64,000 nt of DNA from Serendipita indica DSM 11827 (GCA_910890315.1 CAJVGD010000013.1:744001-808000), one strand, 5' to 3'; shown: positions 1-12,439, numbered from the stretch's first letter. Notes: a model not told the origin generated them from the sequence alone. Numbers and translations: made by a program.

Positions 1-1130
1 TCACACTCCCCAGCTCCAGAAAATGCCATCATTCCGCTCACACGTCATAACATACTCGCATTGGACAACCCTTTTTCGACATGGACGGCTGCGACTGTTC
101 TCTCTCTCATCCCCTTTATCCACCCTTCCGAGGTCACTCGTGACCGCCTTGCGTGGTTCTTCGCCTATATATTCTCCATTCATCCACTGGTATGCTTCGG
201 AATCGGTCTCTTTGGCGTCCTTGCCCTCTCATTGCAACTCATCCTCATCAACATTGTCCGACGACGGATCGATCGAGAGCTAGGCAAGCTTATAGATGAT
301 GTCGTCGATCTGTTGGTGGTGCAGTCAACTCACTGTTGGCCACTGCGGGAGGAGAGGTTGCCACTGGGTTAAACACCGCTCTCAGTGGGATCGATACGAC
401 AATCAACAGGGACTTAAACGGTTGGATTTCCACAGCTGTTGGAGCTTTTGGGAGTCTTTGGACTTCAGCTACCACGACGCTGCGGTCTGGGATCACTCAA
501 ACGTTTCAAGGGACGCCTCTCCAGACGCCAATGGGCGATCTGGCGCAAACTATCACGAATGACAACCAGGTAGCTTCGAGCATATCTAATGCACAGAATT
601 ACCTACAACAGAACCTACGTCTTGTTGTCCCGCGCATTGATCCAAAGGTGTTTGCCCTCTCCAATGCCACGCTCGACGAGATTTCGGATACCCTCGCGCG
701 TGCAGCTATCGGTGGAAATGGAAATCAGGGAGTGTTTGGGCTCATATTTGATCGGTACACCAAGCTACTCAAGAACTTGATGACTCTCTTCGGATGCTTA
801 CTCGCCATCTGGGGTGTCGTCGTTGTCATGGCCCTCGGTATTCTCCTCGTCGATATTATTCGACATCGAGGGCCCGCTAAAGGGGGACAAGCTTCGACAC
901 AGCCGGGGATGAGTGAAAAGGAGAAACCGGTCGTAGAGCGAGATATCGAAGCGGCAGGTGGAGAGACGCCCGCTCCTGTCAATACGGAGAGTGACGCTGA
1001 GCACTCTGCGTCTGCGACGGGAAATGATCCGCCGGTTGCCGGAGACTCGACACAGAGGGAGAAGAAAGGCCTGCGACGCCTGCTACCTTTACTCTCTCAC
1101 AAGGAAAGGGAAAGTAGTAAAGTGTTCTAG
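1..1130 (+). CDS. PRM1: PRM1-like plasma membrane fusion protein, C-terminal part (5' end outside window)
   Basis: This is the end of a multi-pass membrane protein that resembles fungal Prm1, which acts in plasma-membrane fusion of mating cells. Bases 61-255 read a hydrophobic segment (HPLVCFGIGLFGVLAL). From about 310 the frame gives a Ser/Thr-rich ectodomain with the family pattern INRDLNGW, then FQGTPLQTPM, then VPRIDPKV. A last membrane span at about 772-860 (LLAIWGVVVVMALGILLVDI) precedes a charged cytoplasmic tail ending at 1130. The reading frame changes between about 255 and 325. A short intron must lie there, but I could not place a convincing donor with matching phase. Family assignment rests on these motifs and the span-ectodomain-span layout; a different two-pass protein is the alternative. 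Confidence 0.7.
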
Positions 1131-1519
1131 GTTTAGTTGCAACCCCTTGGAGTTGGTCGATCCAGAATTGAGCGCTAACTGTTTTACGTTTATTGTAATA
1201 TTCTGCAGAACATTTTGAGAGAACATCTCCTCCTGGTCGCTGACGAATGACCAAAGATATGATTTAGAACGACCGCCGGTCGACCTGAGCGACACGAGAC
1301 TCTTGACCGCCGATGGCAGGACCGCCTTCTGATGATGAATCTCACCTAATAATATCGGTAATATTGGTCATCTCAGGGGTTACAAAAGGACGTCTAGATG
1401 GTCATTCATCGATCTGGACATCTTGCCCTCCCCCACGTCCGCAACGCACCCCTCCCCGCTCAATTTTGGGCAGTATCACCACATAAATCGCGTCCACTGC
1501 ATCTCTTAGACACTTTGAA
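1131..1519. other. Intergenic, promoter side of the homeodomain gene
   Basis: No reading frame with family resemblance is visible. The last 60 bases before 1520 are pyrimidine-rich with a CATAAAT element near 1481, which fits a core promoter for the gene starting at 1520. That is inference from position and composition only. Confidence 0.4.
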
Positions 1520-2468
1520 ATGCCTGTCATTCGCTCGCCCACGTCTGTGACGATGCGCCGCACGATGATCGCTGCTCCCACCAGTCCTTCTTCTCATTCA
1601 CGCTACGTTACCCGTGGAAGCGCCACTAGACGTGCCTCTGCGGATGGAGGGGACTCCTGCTTCGACAACTATGTCCCTCAACTGCCCAGACAACGCGAAA
1701 TATGCACGCCAGAGCAAAAAGCCGCACTCGAAGACCTTTATGAACTGACAGCAGGATATCCTTCCACTTCACAACGCCTTGAGCTCGCGTCAAGGATTGG
1801 AAAGTACGTATATGACCCGCCGCCACAGTCCCTTTGTGCATTCGCCTTTGCTCGCTGCATCCCGCTTCGCCCGTCAACGTGTCATTATCGTGCTCCCGTA
1901 ACGTCTGAGATACTAATAGATTGGTCGCAGGAGTCCCGAGTCGACGTATATCTGGTTCCAGAACAAGCGCAATTCTGCCACGGAAAAGAAGAAACGTTCT
2001 GCGAAGAAGAATGCTATGGAAATGTCTATTTCTGGCTCTGACAGCAATGCGTCTAACTCATCAGGATCCTCTCGCGCTCCTTCTTCTGCTGGGCTTCCGT
2101 CGCCCTCCAGATCAATACTCCACTTCAACCCTTCTTCCACCGAAATATTCTGGGAAGAGCAAGAAATACACGCCATTGATGTTCTCACCAACGCCCTCAG
2201 GACTATGCCCGATTTGCACGATCAACACGCCCCTATTCCTATTCCCGCTGGTAGCAACGACTCTTGCAACGATCAACATACCTTCGAGTGTCCCCTCCTG
2301 CACACGCCTGAAAGTGTCGCGTGCTGCCATGAGCGTATGCCGCCTCCACGTACCAACGTCAATGACGAACCCCGCAACCTTCGCGTATACAATCGTGTGG
2401 TTTCCTACTCTGAAGTCTCCGCGCTCCGTGGACTCGCCGAATTCCACACACAAATCCTCACGTTTTGA
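1520..2468 (+). CDS. Homeodomain transcription factor, about 273 aa
   Basis: Two exons, 1520-1803 and 1931-2468, join in phase (GTACGT donor, GCAG acceptor, 127-nt intron). The intron splits the homeodomain. Exon 1 carries helix 1 and helix 2 (QKAALEDLYELTAGYPSTSQ, then RLELASRIGK). Exon 2 starts with the recognition helix STYIWFQNKRN, followed by a basic run EKKKRSAKK that can serve as nuclear localisation signal. Spacing is that of a standard 60-residue homeodomain, not a TALE type. The rest is Ser/Pro-rich and acidic and I recognise no other domain. The WFQNKR core supports DNA binding. Whether it is a mating-type HD gene cannot be decided: no partner HD gene lies next to it. Confidence 0.85.
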
Positions 2469-2928
2469 TGACTGAGTGGGAAGAATGAAGTGCTCGTCTC
2501 CCACTCTTCATGATAGCATAGGTTCCCTTTATCAGTATCCACGTCTCTAGTTTCCCGTCATTCTGTTAAGATGGACTCTTGTCCGCTTCGCCTGGTTTCC
2601 CTTCGAGGACTGGTTCCTTTTCATTTTCCCCTTGACGATCATCTCCCACCCACGCCTCTACCTGCATGACATTGGACTGATGATGCCCATCCTATTTCTC
2701 TTCCGGACTGGCCTCGGTTCCGCTCGGACGGTAATGTCCTTTGAGCGACTTGTGCAAATAGAATGATATAAACAAACTATTTCAACGATGATGACAAAAG
2801 CGAGTATATCTGATGTTAATTGGACCCTTTTGGCCACGTCAAGGCATGCGCCGAGAGATTCGCCGATGGCTAGCTGCCAACAAACTTTGAACAGCACCTC
2901 TTCCAGCGTGGCACGCACCTCGCTCGCA
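2469..2928. other. Intergenic between homeodomain gene and LHS1-like gene
   Basis: An open frame runs from 2788 into the chaperone gene, but its residues before the ATG at 2929 show no signal peptide or similarity, so I treat it as 5' leader. Nothing else is supported here. Confidence 0.4.
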
Positions 2929-5900
2929 ATGAGCGCCGTTCCATCGCATCTACACCGTCTCTTTCTCTTTCTCGTCCTCTTTTTCCCAACTCTCATCTCC
3001 GCCTCTGTTCTCGCCATTGACTATGGCTCCGACTTTACAAAAGTTTCGCTCATGAAGCCTGGCGTCCCCTTTGATGTCGTGCTCAACCGCGACTCTAAGC
3101 GCAAAATCGCAAGTTCAGTAGCGTGGAAAGGAGAAGAAAGACTATTTGGTGCCGACGCCGTCAACATTGTGAGTTTCGTCCCAGACACGTAGCCACGCGC
3201 GTGAGCTGGCTCGCGCTTTGGCCCTCGTCGCCCCTCATTTGGTCCCCTATCCGTCATATAATCTATGTTGCTGACAATGGCATTTCGATGCGACGCGTTT
3301 CCAGGCTCCCCGCTTCCCGTCCGCCTCGTTTGGTTCGCTCAAGCTCCTCCAAGGAGCACAGTACTCGTCTGCACCCTCGCAATTTCATGCACTACTCTAT
3401 CCTTATTTAAAGGTCTCAGAGGTCCCCGCGCGGGGTACCCATTCGTTTGTGCGTAAAGAGGGAGAAGAGTGGACGAACGAAGAGCTCGTCGCCATGCAGT
3501 TTGGATACGTCAAAGATCTCGCGGAGAGTGTCGCGGGTGAACGAGTACGCGATGCTGTTGTTACCGTATGTGCTTTTGCCTCGAGGTTCATGGCTTGGCT
3601 GGAATTAACTTTTGGCAGGTGCCCGCTTGGTATTCACAATACGAACGACAAGCTGTCCTTGATTCACTGGCTCTCGCTGGACTACGTGGCTTATCGCTCG
3701 TCAATGATGGAACAGCTAGTACGTCTCTCGCAGTTTGACCCTTGACCATTCCTAACTATTGAATAGTCGCTGTCAACTTTGCCATGTCGAGAACATTCCC
3801 CAATCTGGAACATCACATTATCTACGACGCTGGAGCAGCGTCGCTTCGTGCAACACTCGTCTCCTTCCACACTGTTACCGAGCCCATCAGCCCGAAATCC
3901 AAAAAGACCGCAGACGTGACGTATGTCTCCGTCAAAGGATATGGCTACGACCGCGTGGCGACCGGAAGTGAAATGGATTACCGACTGCGCGAGCTCCTCC
4001 GAGGAAAGTTTGAGGCTGCCCACATGAAGGGCAAGAGCCTCAAGTCGGAACACCGCGCGATTGCCAAACTATGGAAGGAGGCGAGCCGCGTCAAGACCAT
4101 CCTGAGCGCGAATACGGAGAGCCGGGTCTCTGTAAGTCCTGTTCGGATGTAAGAGTACACTGCTAACGTTTCGTAGATTGAATCATTCCACAACGATATT
4201 GACTTCCGCACTTCGGTGGCTCGCACAGAGTTTGAAGAGGCATGCGCAGACTTGAACCCCAGGTTTACTCAGCCCATCATCGACGCACTGGAACAAGCAG
4301 ACATTTCAATCGTATGTTCACCCAATTCGTCTAGTACTGGGCCTAACTTCTCGTAGAAAGATGTGTCTTCCATTATCCTCGCTGGCGGTGTCTCGCGGGT
4401 ACCCATGGTCCAATCGGCGATCAAATTCACCTTTGGAGAGAACAAGATTGCACACAATGTCAACGCGGATGAAGCGGCCGTTCTGGGCGCAGCATTCTAT
4501 GGCGCCTCGCTCAGCAAGCAGTTCAAAACCAAAGACATTCGTGTCGAAGACCGCGCCCTCAACTATCTGGATGTCATGGTTTCATATGTCGCCGAGTCAA
4601 AGACTGGTGGACAACGCACAATCCAGACTTCCATCTTGCCTGCAAAGACGGTGTATGGTGCTAAGAAGACGATGACCTTTAAGCGTAACCACGATTTCAA
4701 TATCACGATCAGCTACAAGGATGCCGATAATCTGTGAGTGGAGATACTTTTTCTAGTGACACAGTTCTGATTGCATGGTAGCGATATTCCTCCACACATC
4801 CTAGAGGCCGAAATCATTGGTGTCGCCGACGCTGTAGCCAACCTCACTTCGCGTGGAGCTGTCGACCCGCTCGTCAAAGTCTCCGTTGGAATGTCTGACT
4901 CGGGCATGATTACGCTCCACGACGCCTTTGTATATGGAGAAGTCAAAGAAGAAACCGTTGTTGGCAAGCTCAAGAACCTGTTTGGTGGATCTTCCTCTTC
5001 GTCGTCCTCGGCTTCAGACCACGGCGAAACGGCCACCGTCTCGGAACCCTCATCCTCTTCGACAGCCTCCAGTGAGGAACCAACAACGACAGAAGTCAAG
5101 TCGACTCCCAGTCAAGTTCCACTCGAAATCGCCACAACCTATCTCTCCATCATTCCGTACACCGCTGACGAGATTAGCGAGGCGCGCAAGAGGTTGATCG
5201 CGGTAGACACCGCAGAAAGGTTGAGACACAAGAAAGAAGAGGCGCGCAATATGCTCGAGGGTTATCTCTACCGTCTACGAGACCTACTCGAGGGCGAGGA
5301 GACGAGTCCATTCATGCTCTTCTCGAAACCCGACGAGAGGAAGAAGCTCGAGGAGAAGATGTGGGACAACTTCCGCTGGATCAACGAAGAGGCCGAGTCG
5401 GCAGATATCAAGGAGCTCTGGAGTCGACGAGACGATATGGAGTGAGTTTACATTATCCCGTTTGTCAAACAACAAGTACTAACGAGTCTTAGGGCTATTG
5501 AGAAGCCGATTCAATTCCGCTACGAGGAAGATACAGCAGCACCTAGGGAACTCGAGAATCTGCAACAAGCACTCCACGCCGGACAGGCATTCTTGCAGAG
5601 CGCACATCAAAACTATACGATGGAGGACCAAGAAGGCATGTCGCATCGTTTCACGCTCGAAGAGCTCGAGGATGTCAAGAACCGACTCAAGGAGACGGCG
5701 GACTGGCTCGAGAGTGGAATCACGGAGCAAAAGAAGCTTGCAAAGAACGATGATCCTGTGCTCATTTCTGCGGAGATGAAGGCGAGAGGGGTGACATTGC
5801 AGAACCATGTGCTCAAGATGAGCAAACGCAAGTTCCCCAAGCCACCGGTGAAGAAGGACAAGCCAAAGGAAGAAAAGGAAGGCGAGAAAGAAAAGGGCGA

Positions 5901-5940
5901 GCCGAAGGAGGAGCCAAAGATCACACATCAGGATCTTTAG
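2929..5940 (+). CDS. LHS1: ER-lumenal Hsp70-family chaperone, LHS1/HYOU1 (GRP170) type, about 861 aa
   Basis: Eight exons join in phase: 2929-3168, 3305-3565, 3619-3718, 3767-4131, 4177-4311, 4357-4733, 4782-5441, 5493-5940. The ATG at 2929 is chosen because it opens a clean signal peptide (LFLFLVLFFPTLISA). The mature protein begins with the Hsp70 phosphate-1 loop LAIDYGSDFTKVSL. Phosphate-2 (IIYDAGAASLRAT) and the adenosine motif (SSIILAGGVSRVPMVQ) follow. The C-terminal half has a poly-Ser acidic insert (about 4988-5080) and helical segments of the Hsp110/GRP170 type, then a Lys/Glu-rich tail ending HQDL, an ER-retrieval-like signal. Known family members act as nucleotide exchange factors for BiP and help import and folding in the ER. 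The ATP-site motifs look intact. Confidence 0.92.
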
Positions 5941-6879
5941 GTGCATTTGTATCTATTGTCAGGCATACTTTATCGACTCATTTGAACTATGGGGGAGTGC
6001 TGTAAGTCCGTGTGCAGTTGACCGGTGAGTTGAGCATTCCCAGCTGGTACGAGTATCTTTTCCTTGAAAGACATCTGCTTTCATATCAAAAGAGAATAAA
6101 TGCGTGCGAATTCCGAGCACTCACAACGAAGCAGAAACTGGTCGAGGGCAGGACAGAATACAGAAGACCATTTGAATACAACTGAAGGTCGACAAAAGAT
6201 AAACATAACAAAGTGTATTCTTTGTTCTCTATGAGACGTGTACAACGAGTTTTTCGACCTCCAAGAAAGAATTGTCCATGGCGAGAAGAGTGTGCCTCTG
6301 CCAAGGCAAGCAAAGCAAAGCACTGCAACAAGGTGAGAGGAATTACACTACGAGGGGACAGAGACAGGAGATGAGGGGTGCGGTGGTTTTACGAATGTCG
6401 AGACGGATAAGATAACACATTCTCCAAGAAACACAACGATGACCCAAAAAGCGACGCTGAACAAGACTTGAGCAAACCGAGTCCGAGCATCAGTGTAGTT
6501 GATGCAGGATAAACAACCACGACAAGAACGAGTGACGGGAGCCGCATACGCGAGCGAGCCGAGTAGTCGGCAAGTGTTTTTCTTTGGCAAATGTCTAGCG
6601 CCATGTTTTGTGGTGTCGAGAAGAATGACGATCTCCAGCCCACCGACCATCATCCACCGGTGACAGCCAAAGAGGGAAGAGGGAGCGTCCGAGAAGAGGA
6701 AATGAAACCGTACGTATATAACCATGCCGTGCCAAGCCGGGGTGCTGAATGCCATCCGCAAACCGAGATCATCTAGATTCTGATGGCAATGGATTGGAAA
6801 ATTCGAGGACCAGCCGTGGAGATAGAGAGGAAGCGAGCGACGGTCCAGCCATGCATACGACCAGGATATCGAAGCGCGT
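5941..6879. other. Convergent 3' intergenic region
   Basis: This 0.94-kb stretch separates two convergent genes. It holds overlapping open frames on the minus strand (for example 6348-7013) that are shadows or untranslated sequence, with no recognisable domain. I take it as the two 3' UTRs plus spacer. Confidence 0.5.
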
Positions 6880-9800
6880 CTACTGCTTCTCGGGTGGATA
6901 CCCGAGAGACCAGATGGACGACTGAGAAGGCCGACGACCCAATTCGCTAGGATAGTCGTGTCCAATCCTTCCAGTCGATGCATGTGACGCCTCCTTCCAT
7001 CCACCGGCACCACTCACAAGATCCATACTGCCTACGGTCCTGAGTCCCGCTGTCTCTCCATGGCCAGCCACCGCAGCTGCCTTGGGAGAAGGCTGGTACA
7101 CGACGTCACTCGAACGGGAAAATGACATCCTATGGAAAGACGACGACGAGACGGAAGCGGACGTAGACGAAGGTGGCGATGGCGATCCACGAAGTGAAGA
7201 GGACGATTGCGACTGAGATTCGGCATCCGAAGCACCAACTACCTCTTGGAGGAACGATGGGAGCAGAGGGAGTGGTGAAGGCGTCGCATGATCATCCGGG
7301 AGCGACAGCGAGGCAGAGGAACCCGCAGAGATACTGGAGCGAGCCGATGGTGGCGAAGGTCTCCCACTGCCGGGTGCGACCTCAAAGTCTGTAGCGACAC
7401 GCAAGTTTTGGGAGTTGTGTCCATTAGATTGTGCACGAGTCTGGGTGTTGCCGTTGGGGACGAACGAGGACGTCGAGACGAGCGACGTCATGCTGGGCAG
7501 AGAGGTCGTGCTTGCGTTGGAGAAACGAGGCAGGGTCTGATCCATCGAGCCTCCAAGACGAGGCGGAAGATTCATCGTGTGTGCCGTCGACGAGCGCGTC
7601 GCAGGCACGGTTTGCCCATACCCGTTCAACGCATCTCGCTGAGACGTCAACGCAGTAGCATGCGACGTTCCAGGTGTGTTCATCGAATTCATTTGAATAC
7701 CGTTGAGCCCACTGGCGTTCGAGGCGAGCAAGGCAGCCGCAGCTTGCTGCTGCGCCTGAATCTGCTGCTGCTGAACCTGGACTTGCTGCTGCTGATGAAG
7801 GAGGACACTCGCAAGGAGCGCAACACGCTCCTGGACTTCTGCCGTCGAATGCTTCGTGCCCTCTGTATTCCCCTCGGCATGCGGGAAACAGTTCGCACAG
7901 ACACGCCTCCTACGCCAGTTCTACAACCAACCAATGTTAATTATCTGCTCACTAAAGAGAAGATAAATGACGTACAAGGTAATCACACTTTCCACAGACC
8001 CAATCACCAGGCTGGGCATCAATCGGTCCCTTGTTGCCTGTATTGAGAATCGGAGGTGGCGGTCCATGAACCCCTCCGAGCGCCATAAGGACAGCGGCAG
8101 GTGGTCGAATCTGGCACGCAAGCGGTAGCGGCTCATTATCCGGCCAAAACATGAGGATGGGATTCAACTCGTCCGATACGTTACGAACACGACCGCCAAG
8201 CGCAAACGTCCTCCCAGACGGCGTGAGCAGAGACGGTGGCTTGGTTGCGGGTGCATGCAGGATCGAAGACGTGTAAGCGGGTGTAGATGTCCTAGGAGGC
8301 GAGATGCCGGCATAGCTCGTCGAAGATGTCGTACCAGGCAAGGCGGCGTAGCTCGTTGGCATCACGAATTGACGCTGCTGGTGATGGTGCTGCTGATACT
8401 GCTGATGGGCGAGGTACGTGTTCTGACCGGCAATGGGTGGTGAGCGAACGACAAAGGCGGGGCTCGTGGGCGAGGTAAACCCATGCATCCCATGTGCAGT
8501 CGGAGTAGTGGGAGGCTTTGACTTGTGATTGATCACGACAGGCGGGTGGACCATGGGCGTCGGAGGAGAGTTTCCCAACGTCGTAGGAATCAACAACTGC
8601 GTCGAGCCATGTCCAAACGACGAAGAAGAGACATTCCTCTTTTGGTCATTATTCGAGCTCACATTGCGGGAAGCGACGGCTGCAGCAGCGGCATTGGACT
8701 GGTGTGCTTTGACGGCTTGCTGGATCGCATTGAGCTCTTCGATCCCCCCAAGTGCCTGCAATGACGCATCGTCCATACTAATTCCACGAGCAGTCGACGC
8801 CGGCTGGTGGGGTTGTTGCTGGGTGAATCGAGGAGGAGCCTGTCCGACGGCACCAAATGAGCGATGCCCCGCGACGTCGTCTGAACCATCTTGAACGAAC
8901 AAATCCTTGGCTTCGATTCGTTGGTGCGGAGGAACTTGACGGTTAGCCGACTTGCCGACCATCGAATGAGAACTGGCGAGCGAAGTCGACGACAATCCGT
9001 CAGAGGACAAGTAAGCGCTGAAGGATGGATTTGACACAGATGGAGAGAATGTCGTGCTGGAAGGTGACGAGACAATGCGTGTCATATCAAACGGTGAAAA
9101 GGTTGGTCGCTTTGGGTCCACAGGGGAACTATATAAGACAGACGGCATGAGCGCGGATCAAACGACGATTCAACGAGTGAAAACAGGAGGATAAGCCCTC
9201 GAGGACGGCCAATGGATTGGTCAAGAGTCAGTGGGGGGGGGACGCAAATCCACCACACGACTGTAGGGCAAGACGAGGTGAGGGTATAAGAGGCAAAGAG
9301 GAACAAAGGGATCAAGTGAAATGAGGACATACCACTCTGTCTGCTTCTGCGTGGGGTAGGATTTCAAGGGAAGGTGCCGAGGAGCCTGGAGCTGGAGCAC
9401 TCGCGATTGTTGCGGCTGGGAGAGTGGGACTGATTGCTGGGGTTGATCGAAGGCATAAGTGATTGGCAGAGAAGCGTGGTGATCTTCGGCTTGAGGAAAA
9501 AGAGTGTGCTGCCTGTCGACTGCATGGCGCGTCTGAGCCGGCGATGAACCTTGAGGTGCTTGATATGGAGTATCGAGTCCAGCTGTATATTTGTTCACAG
9601 CGTCGGTGGTGATAGGAGCGAGTTCCCTGCCCTTTGGAATCCCCATCCCCATCGAGAGCATACCGGGGACCCCAAAGGCGGCCTCCTTTTCCTCACGAGG
9701 ATCCTTCCCACGGTCACAGAGATTGGGAGATTTGGCCTCGTCTTTGGGCATACATGAGGCTAGAGGAGAGCACAAGAAGGGGTACGTACGTGATTCGTCC

Positions 9801-11602
9801 AAGGCACGATGAGATTTGGCCCCGATCGAAGTCTGTTGGTCAATTTCCCCTGAGAAGGATCCAAGTTGATTGCCTCCCTCTTCGAGCTGATGGTCTACCG
9901 GGGGCGAAGACCAGGCGAGGCCGTCTTTTGGGAAGAAAGCAAGAGTGGGCGATGATGCCAATGGACTAGACGAGCCCTTTTGATCCTTTTGATCGAATTT
10001 TGGAACCGTCGGTTGAATATTTTCGTCCGACGGTAGAAGGAGACCCGTTGCATTCAACTGCTGATTGGCGCCCATAATCTCGGCTGACCGTGGCCTCGAT
10101 TCTACGACTGGTGGTTGTGCCAATTTGGTACCTGCGCCATGATCGGGATCGCGATCAAAATAGGAGCCCGCGGCGACGGCCTGCCGTTGTTCCCTGTACG
10201 GACCCAAACTTTTGTCACCCGGTGCCGTGCTTGCCAACAAGCTGAAACCGTGTGCTAAAGGTTTGGGAGAATGGATAGAGACGGTCGATTTGGTGGTGGT
10301 GGTGGCGCTGATGGAAGCGAGGGAAGGATAATCGATCTGCCCGGCGGAGGCAGTTGATGAAAGTGGAGGACTCGTGATAGTCTGAGCAACACCTGAGGTC
10401 GCGTACGGGGTGGGAGAAGCCAAGAGGAAGGGCGAAGGAGCACACATTCGTGTCGTCAGCATCTGGTCATTTGCAGACAGAACGACGAGCTTGTCGGTGG
10501 TTGGATGAAGGGACATGGACGGGGGCGTCGGACTCGAGTCGTCTACGATGCCAATGTAGTGATTTGTATGGATGGGCGTCGACGTAAATATGTTAAGAGG
10601 ATCGTCGACCAAACGAGTGGAGTGGTTAGGATCGTCATGCTGCGCGTCATGTGTCGACGAATGATCCAAGCAAGGCCCAGTGGAATGGACGGCGGTCGTA
10701 GGTAGAGACGTAAAAGAAGGGGAACAACGAGGGATGGTGACCCCGTTCTCGCTCAGATTGGAGATTGCCCTGTTGCCTTGATGGCACTAGTCAGGTTTTC
10801 GTGTTCATGAAATACGAAAAAATGAAAGGTCGACATTACTTTTCATCTCGTTGTCGTGGATGGGAGGAGAGCGCACAGAGCACGGATCACGCGACGCTTG
10901 ACCTCGTGCTGATGTCGCCCAAAGTTTGTTTGAGAGTATATTAATATTAGACGGGTGTTGTAGCGATGAATGGTCACGTAAGGTGCCTTTGTCGCTCGCC
11001 GCCGTCGAGTGGACACCACCCGTAAACGCGCTGGCCAGTGTCGGGTGAAATACGGCAGCATCTGCTCGCGGTGTCCAGACTTGAGGAGGTGCAGGTGCAG
11101 GTACTGTCTGTGGCGGGACGGGCGTGCCATCGTCGAGTGGCTCATACGTAAACTCTGGACTGTCTACGGTAGACTCTGAGAGAAACTGGAGTTGCTGAGC
11201 GCGCCATTGAGGAATATCGACCTTTTGAAGCGACGCATAGGGCAAGAGATCACTCTGAAGTGCTGGATAGATTCCTCCGAGCTGGCCGTGCATCGTCAGC
11301 GCGTCGAGGGCAGACTGAGCCTGTGTAGATGAGCAAACAGGACACATCAATAATAGAATATGTGACCTGTTCGTGGTCCACAAAGATGGCCCAGATGGTG
11401 TTGGCGTTGTCGATCCGTGTCCACAGCGATTTTGGATGGTGGATGGGGTGAAAGAGCGCGTCGAGCTGGTCAACCTGCGTCAAAGATGCAATCTGAAGCT
11501 GATCAGCAAGCTCTTCTGCGGGTCCATTCGTGCCGCCATTACCTGGAGAATCGTCGAGCGAGTGGCGACAAACCGCGTCCAGGCCGTGTGGGCGTTGTCC
11601 AT
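6880..11602 (-). CDS. Large low-complexity protein with RanBP2-type zinc finger (NRP1/asparagine-rich-protein-like), about 1434 aa
   Basis: Proposed exons 11602-11543, 11492-11367, 11320-10840, 10776-9333, 9128-7976 and 7920-6880 join in phase. The N-terminal part is a compact alpha/beta segment (LWTRIDNANTIWAIFVDHEQ, ALDALTMHG) that looks RRM-like. A long Ser/Thr/Pro/Gln-rich middle follows. Near the end of exon 5 a conserved stretch (LALGG-like SGRTFALGGRVRNVS, then FWPDNEPLPLACQIRP) leads into a zinc finger split by an intron: GDWVCGKCDYL, then NWRRRRVCANCFPHAEGN. A Q-rich coiled segment and a disordered tail finish it. RanBP2 fingers of this class bind single-stranded RNA or proteins; a post-transcriptional RNA-binding role is inference. 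The 204-nt intron at 9129-9332 and the weak CAAG acceptor near 10777 leave open that this is two genes, the second starting at 9148. Confidence 0.68.
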
Positions 11603-11903
11603 TGGAGACGACGACGAGAGTAATGTACACTCGAGTATTTATCGTCAAACGAGGTCGAGTTCAAGATCTGACTGATTGGAATGGAGGCTGACTGACGGGC
11701 TTCTCAGAAATCCACAGAGCTCTGCGTTGTCAATGCGAATCCACAATCCACATGAAAACTAATTGCATCTGAAAAAACACGCGACCCCGTGGGAATTCGG
11801 CGGACGAGTCAGGATTGGCCGGAGCGAGATCATCCCCGTCAGGCTCCTGAAGGACCATTCCTTGCCCGTCGTTGTCCATGCCTCTCATCTCTCAGACTCT
11901 ACC
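11603..11903. other. Intergenic, upstream of the RanBP2-finger gene
   Basis: About 300 bases with no supported coding. An open + strand frame starts at 11763 and runs into the next locus, but its first 47 codons show no conserved feature. It probably holds promoter sequence for the minus-strand gene. Confidence 0.35.
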
Positions 11904-12427
11904 ATGTTCGACGAACTCATGCTGTGGGCAAAGATGCCTATTCCCTGGGATATTCCAGATCCATCGACCACCAAGCAGCTCCCACTCTCTCAACTCAAGG
12001 GTGAATTCGCAGGCTTTGAGCTTATTAACAACATGGTCTAGGATCTCGAGACGTCACCATGCCCAGAGTGTGGTCTCCGCTATGGCTTCCACGCAGAGCC
12101 CCCCTTTGAGGACCACGCGTACGTCGACTGTCCACTCCGCGCCTCTAAGTTCCCCAAGCCCGGAGAGTTCGATCAACGCCTCCTGGGTTTCCTTGGCCAG
12201 CAGTCCATTATCACCGACGAGGAAAACGACGACAAGGTGTTTGGGTATCCAGGTTGTCCTTTCACGTACGTCTACTCTCTATTTTTGTTCAACCTTCTCA
12301 GCCTAGTTATTCCAGCGCGACTTATGGACAAGACGCCATGCCCCCCGTCTACGAGATTGTCGCCCATCTCGAGGGTTGCAACCGCTCTCTGTCACAGCCA
12401 TACGTCCAAGAATTCTTCATGTTATGA
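11904..12427 (+). pseudogene. Cys/His-rich small protein gene, copy A (in-frame stop in exon 1)
   Basis: The frame from the ATG at 11904 reads FDELMLWAKMPIPWDIPDP and reaches a TAG at 12039-12041, after which the same frame continues with clear coding character: CPECGLRYGFHAEPP, FEDHAYVDCPL, and FGYPGCPF. A 50-nt intron (12266-12315, GTACGT...CCAG, phase 2) joins to a last exon reading VYEIVAHLEGC and PYVQEFFML, stop at 12427. The CPxC...CPF...H-x3-GC pattern suggests a zinc-binding module. I do not recognise the family. The in-frame stop has no intron solution in phase, so the copy looks broken at its 5' half, unless a short downstream product is made. It is paired with copy B 12 bases further on. 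Confidence 0.45.
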
Positions 12428-12439
12428 GAAACGTCCCCC

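Noticed and set aside
6348-7013. Minus-strand open frame of 221 codons
   Set aside because: It overlaps the end of the RanBP2-finger exon in another phase and has no conserved feature.
7740-7800. CTG/TGC triplet run
   Set aside because: It is the coding sequence of a Gln-rich segment in the RanBP2-finger protein, not an independent repeat element.
9231-9240. Run of nine G residues
   Set aside because: A homopolymer inside a predicted intron; no partner tracts to form a convincing quadruplex.
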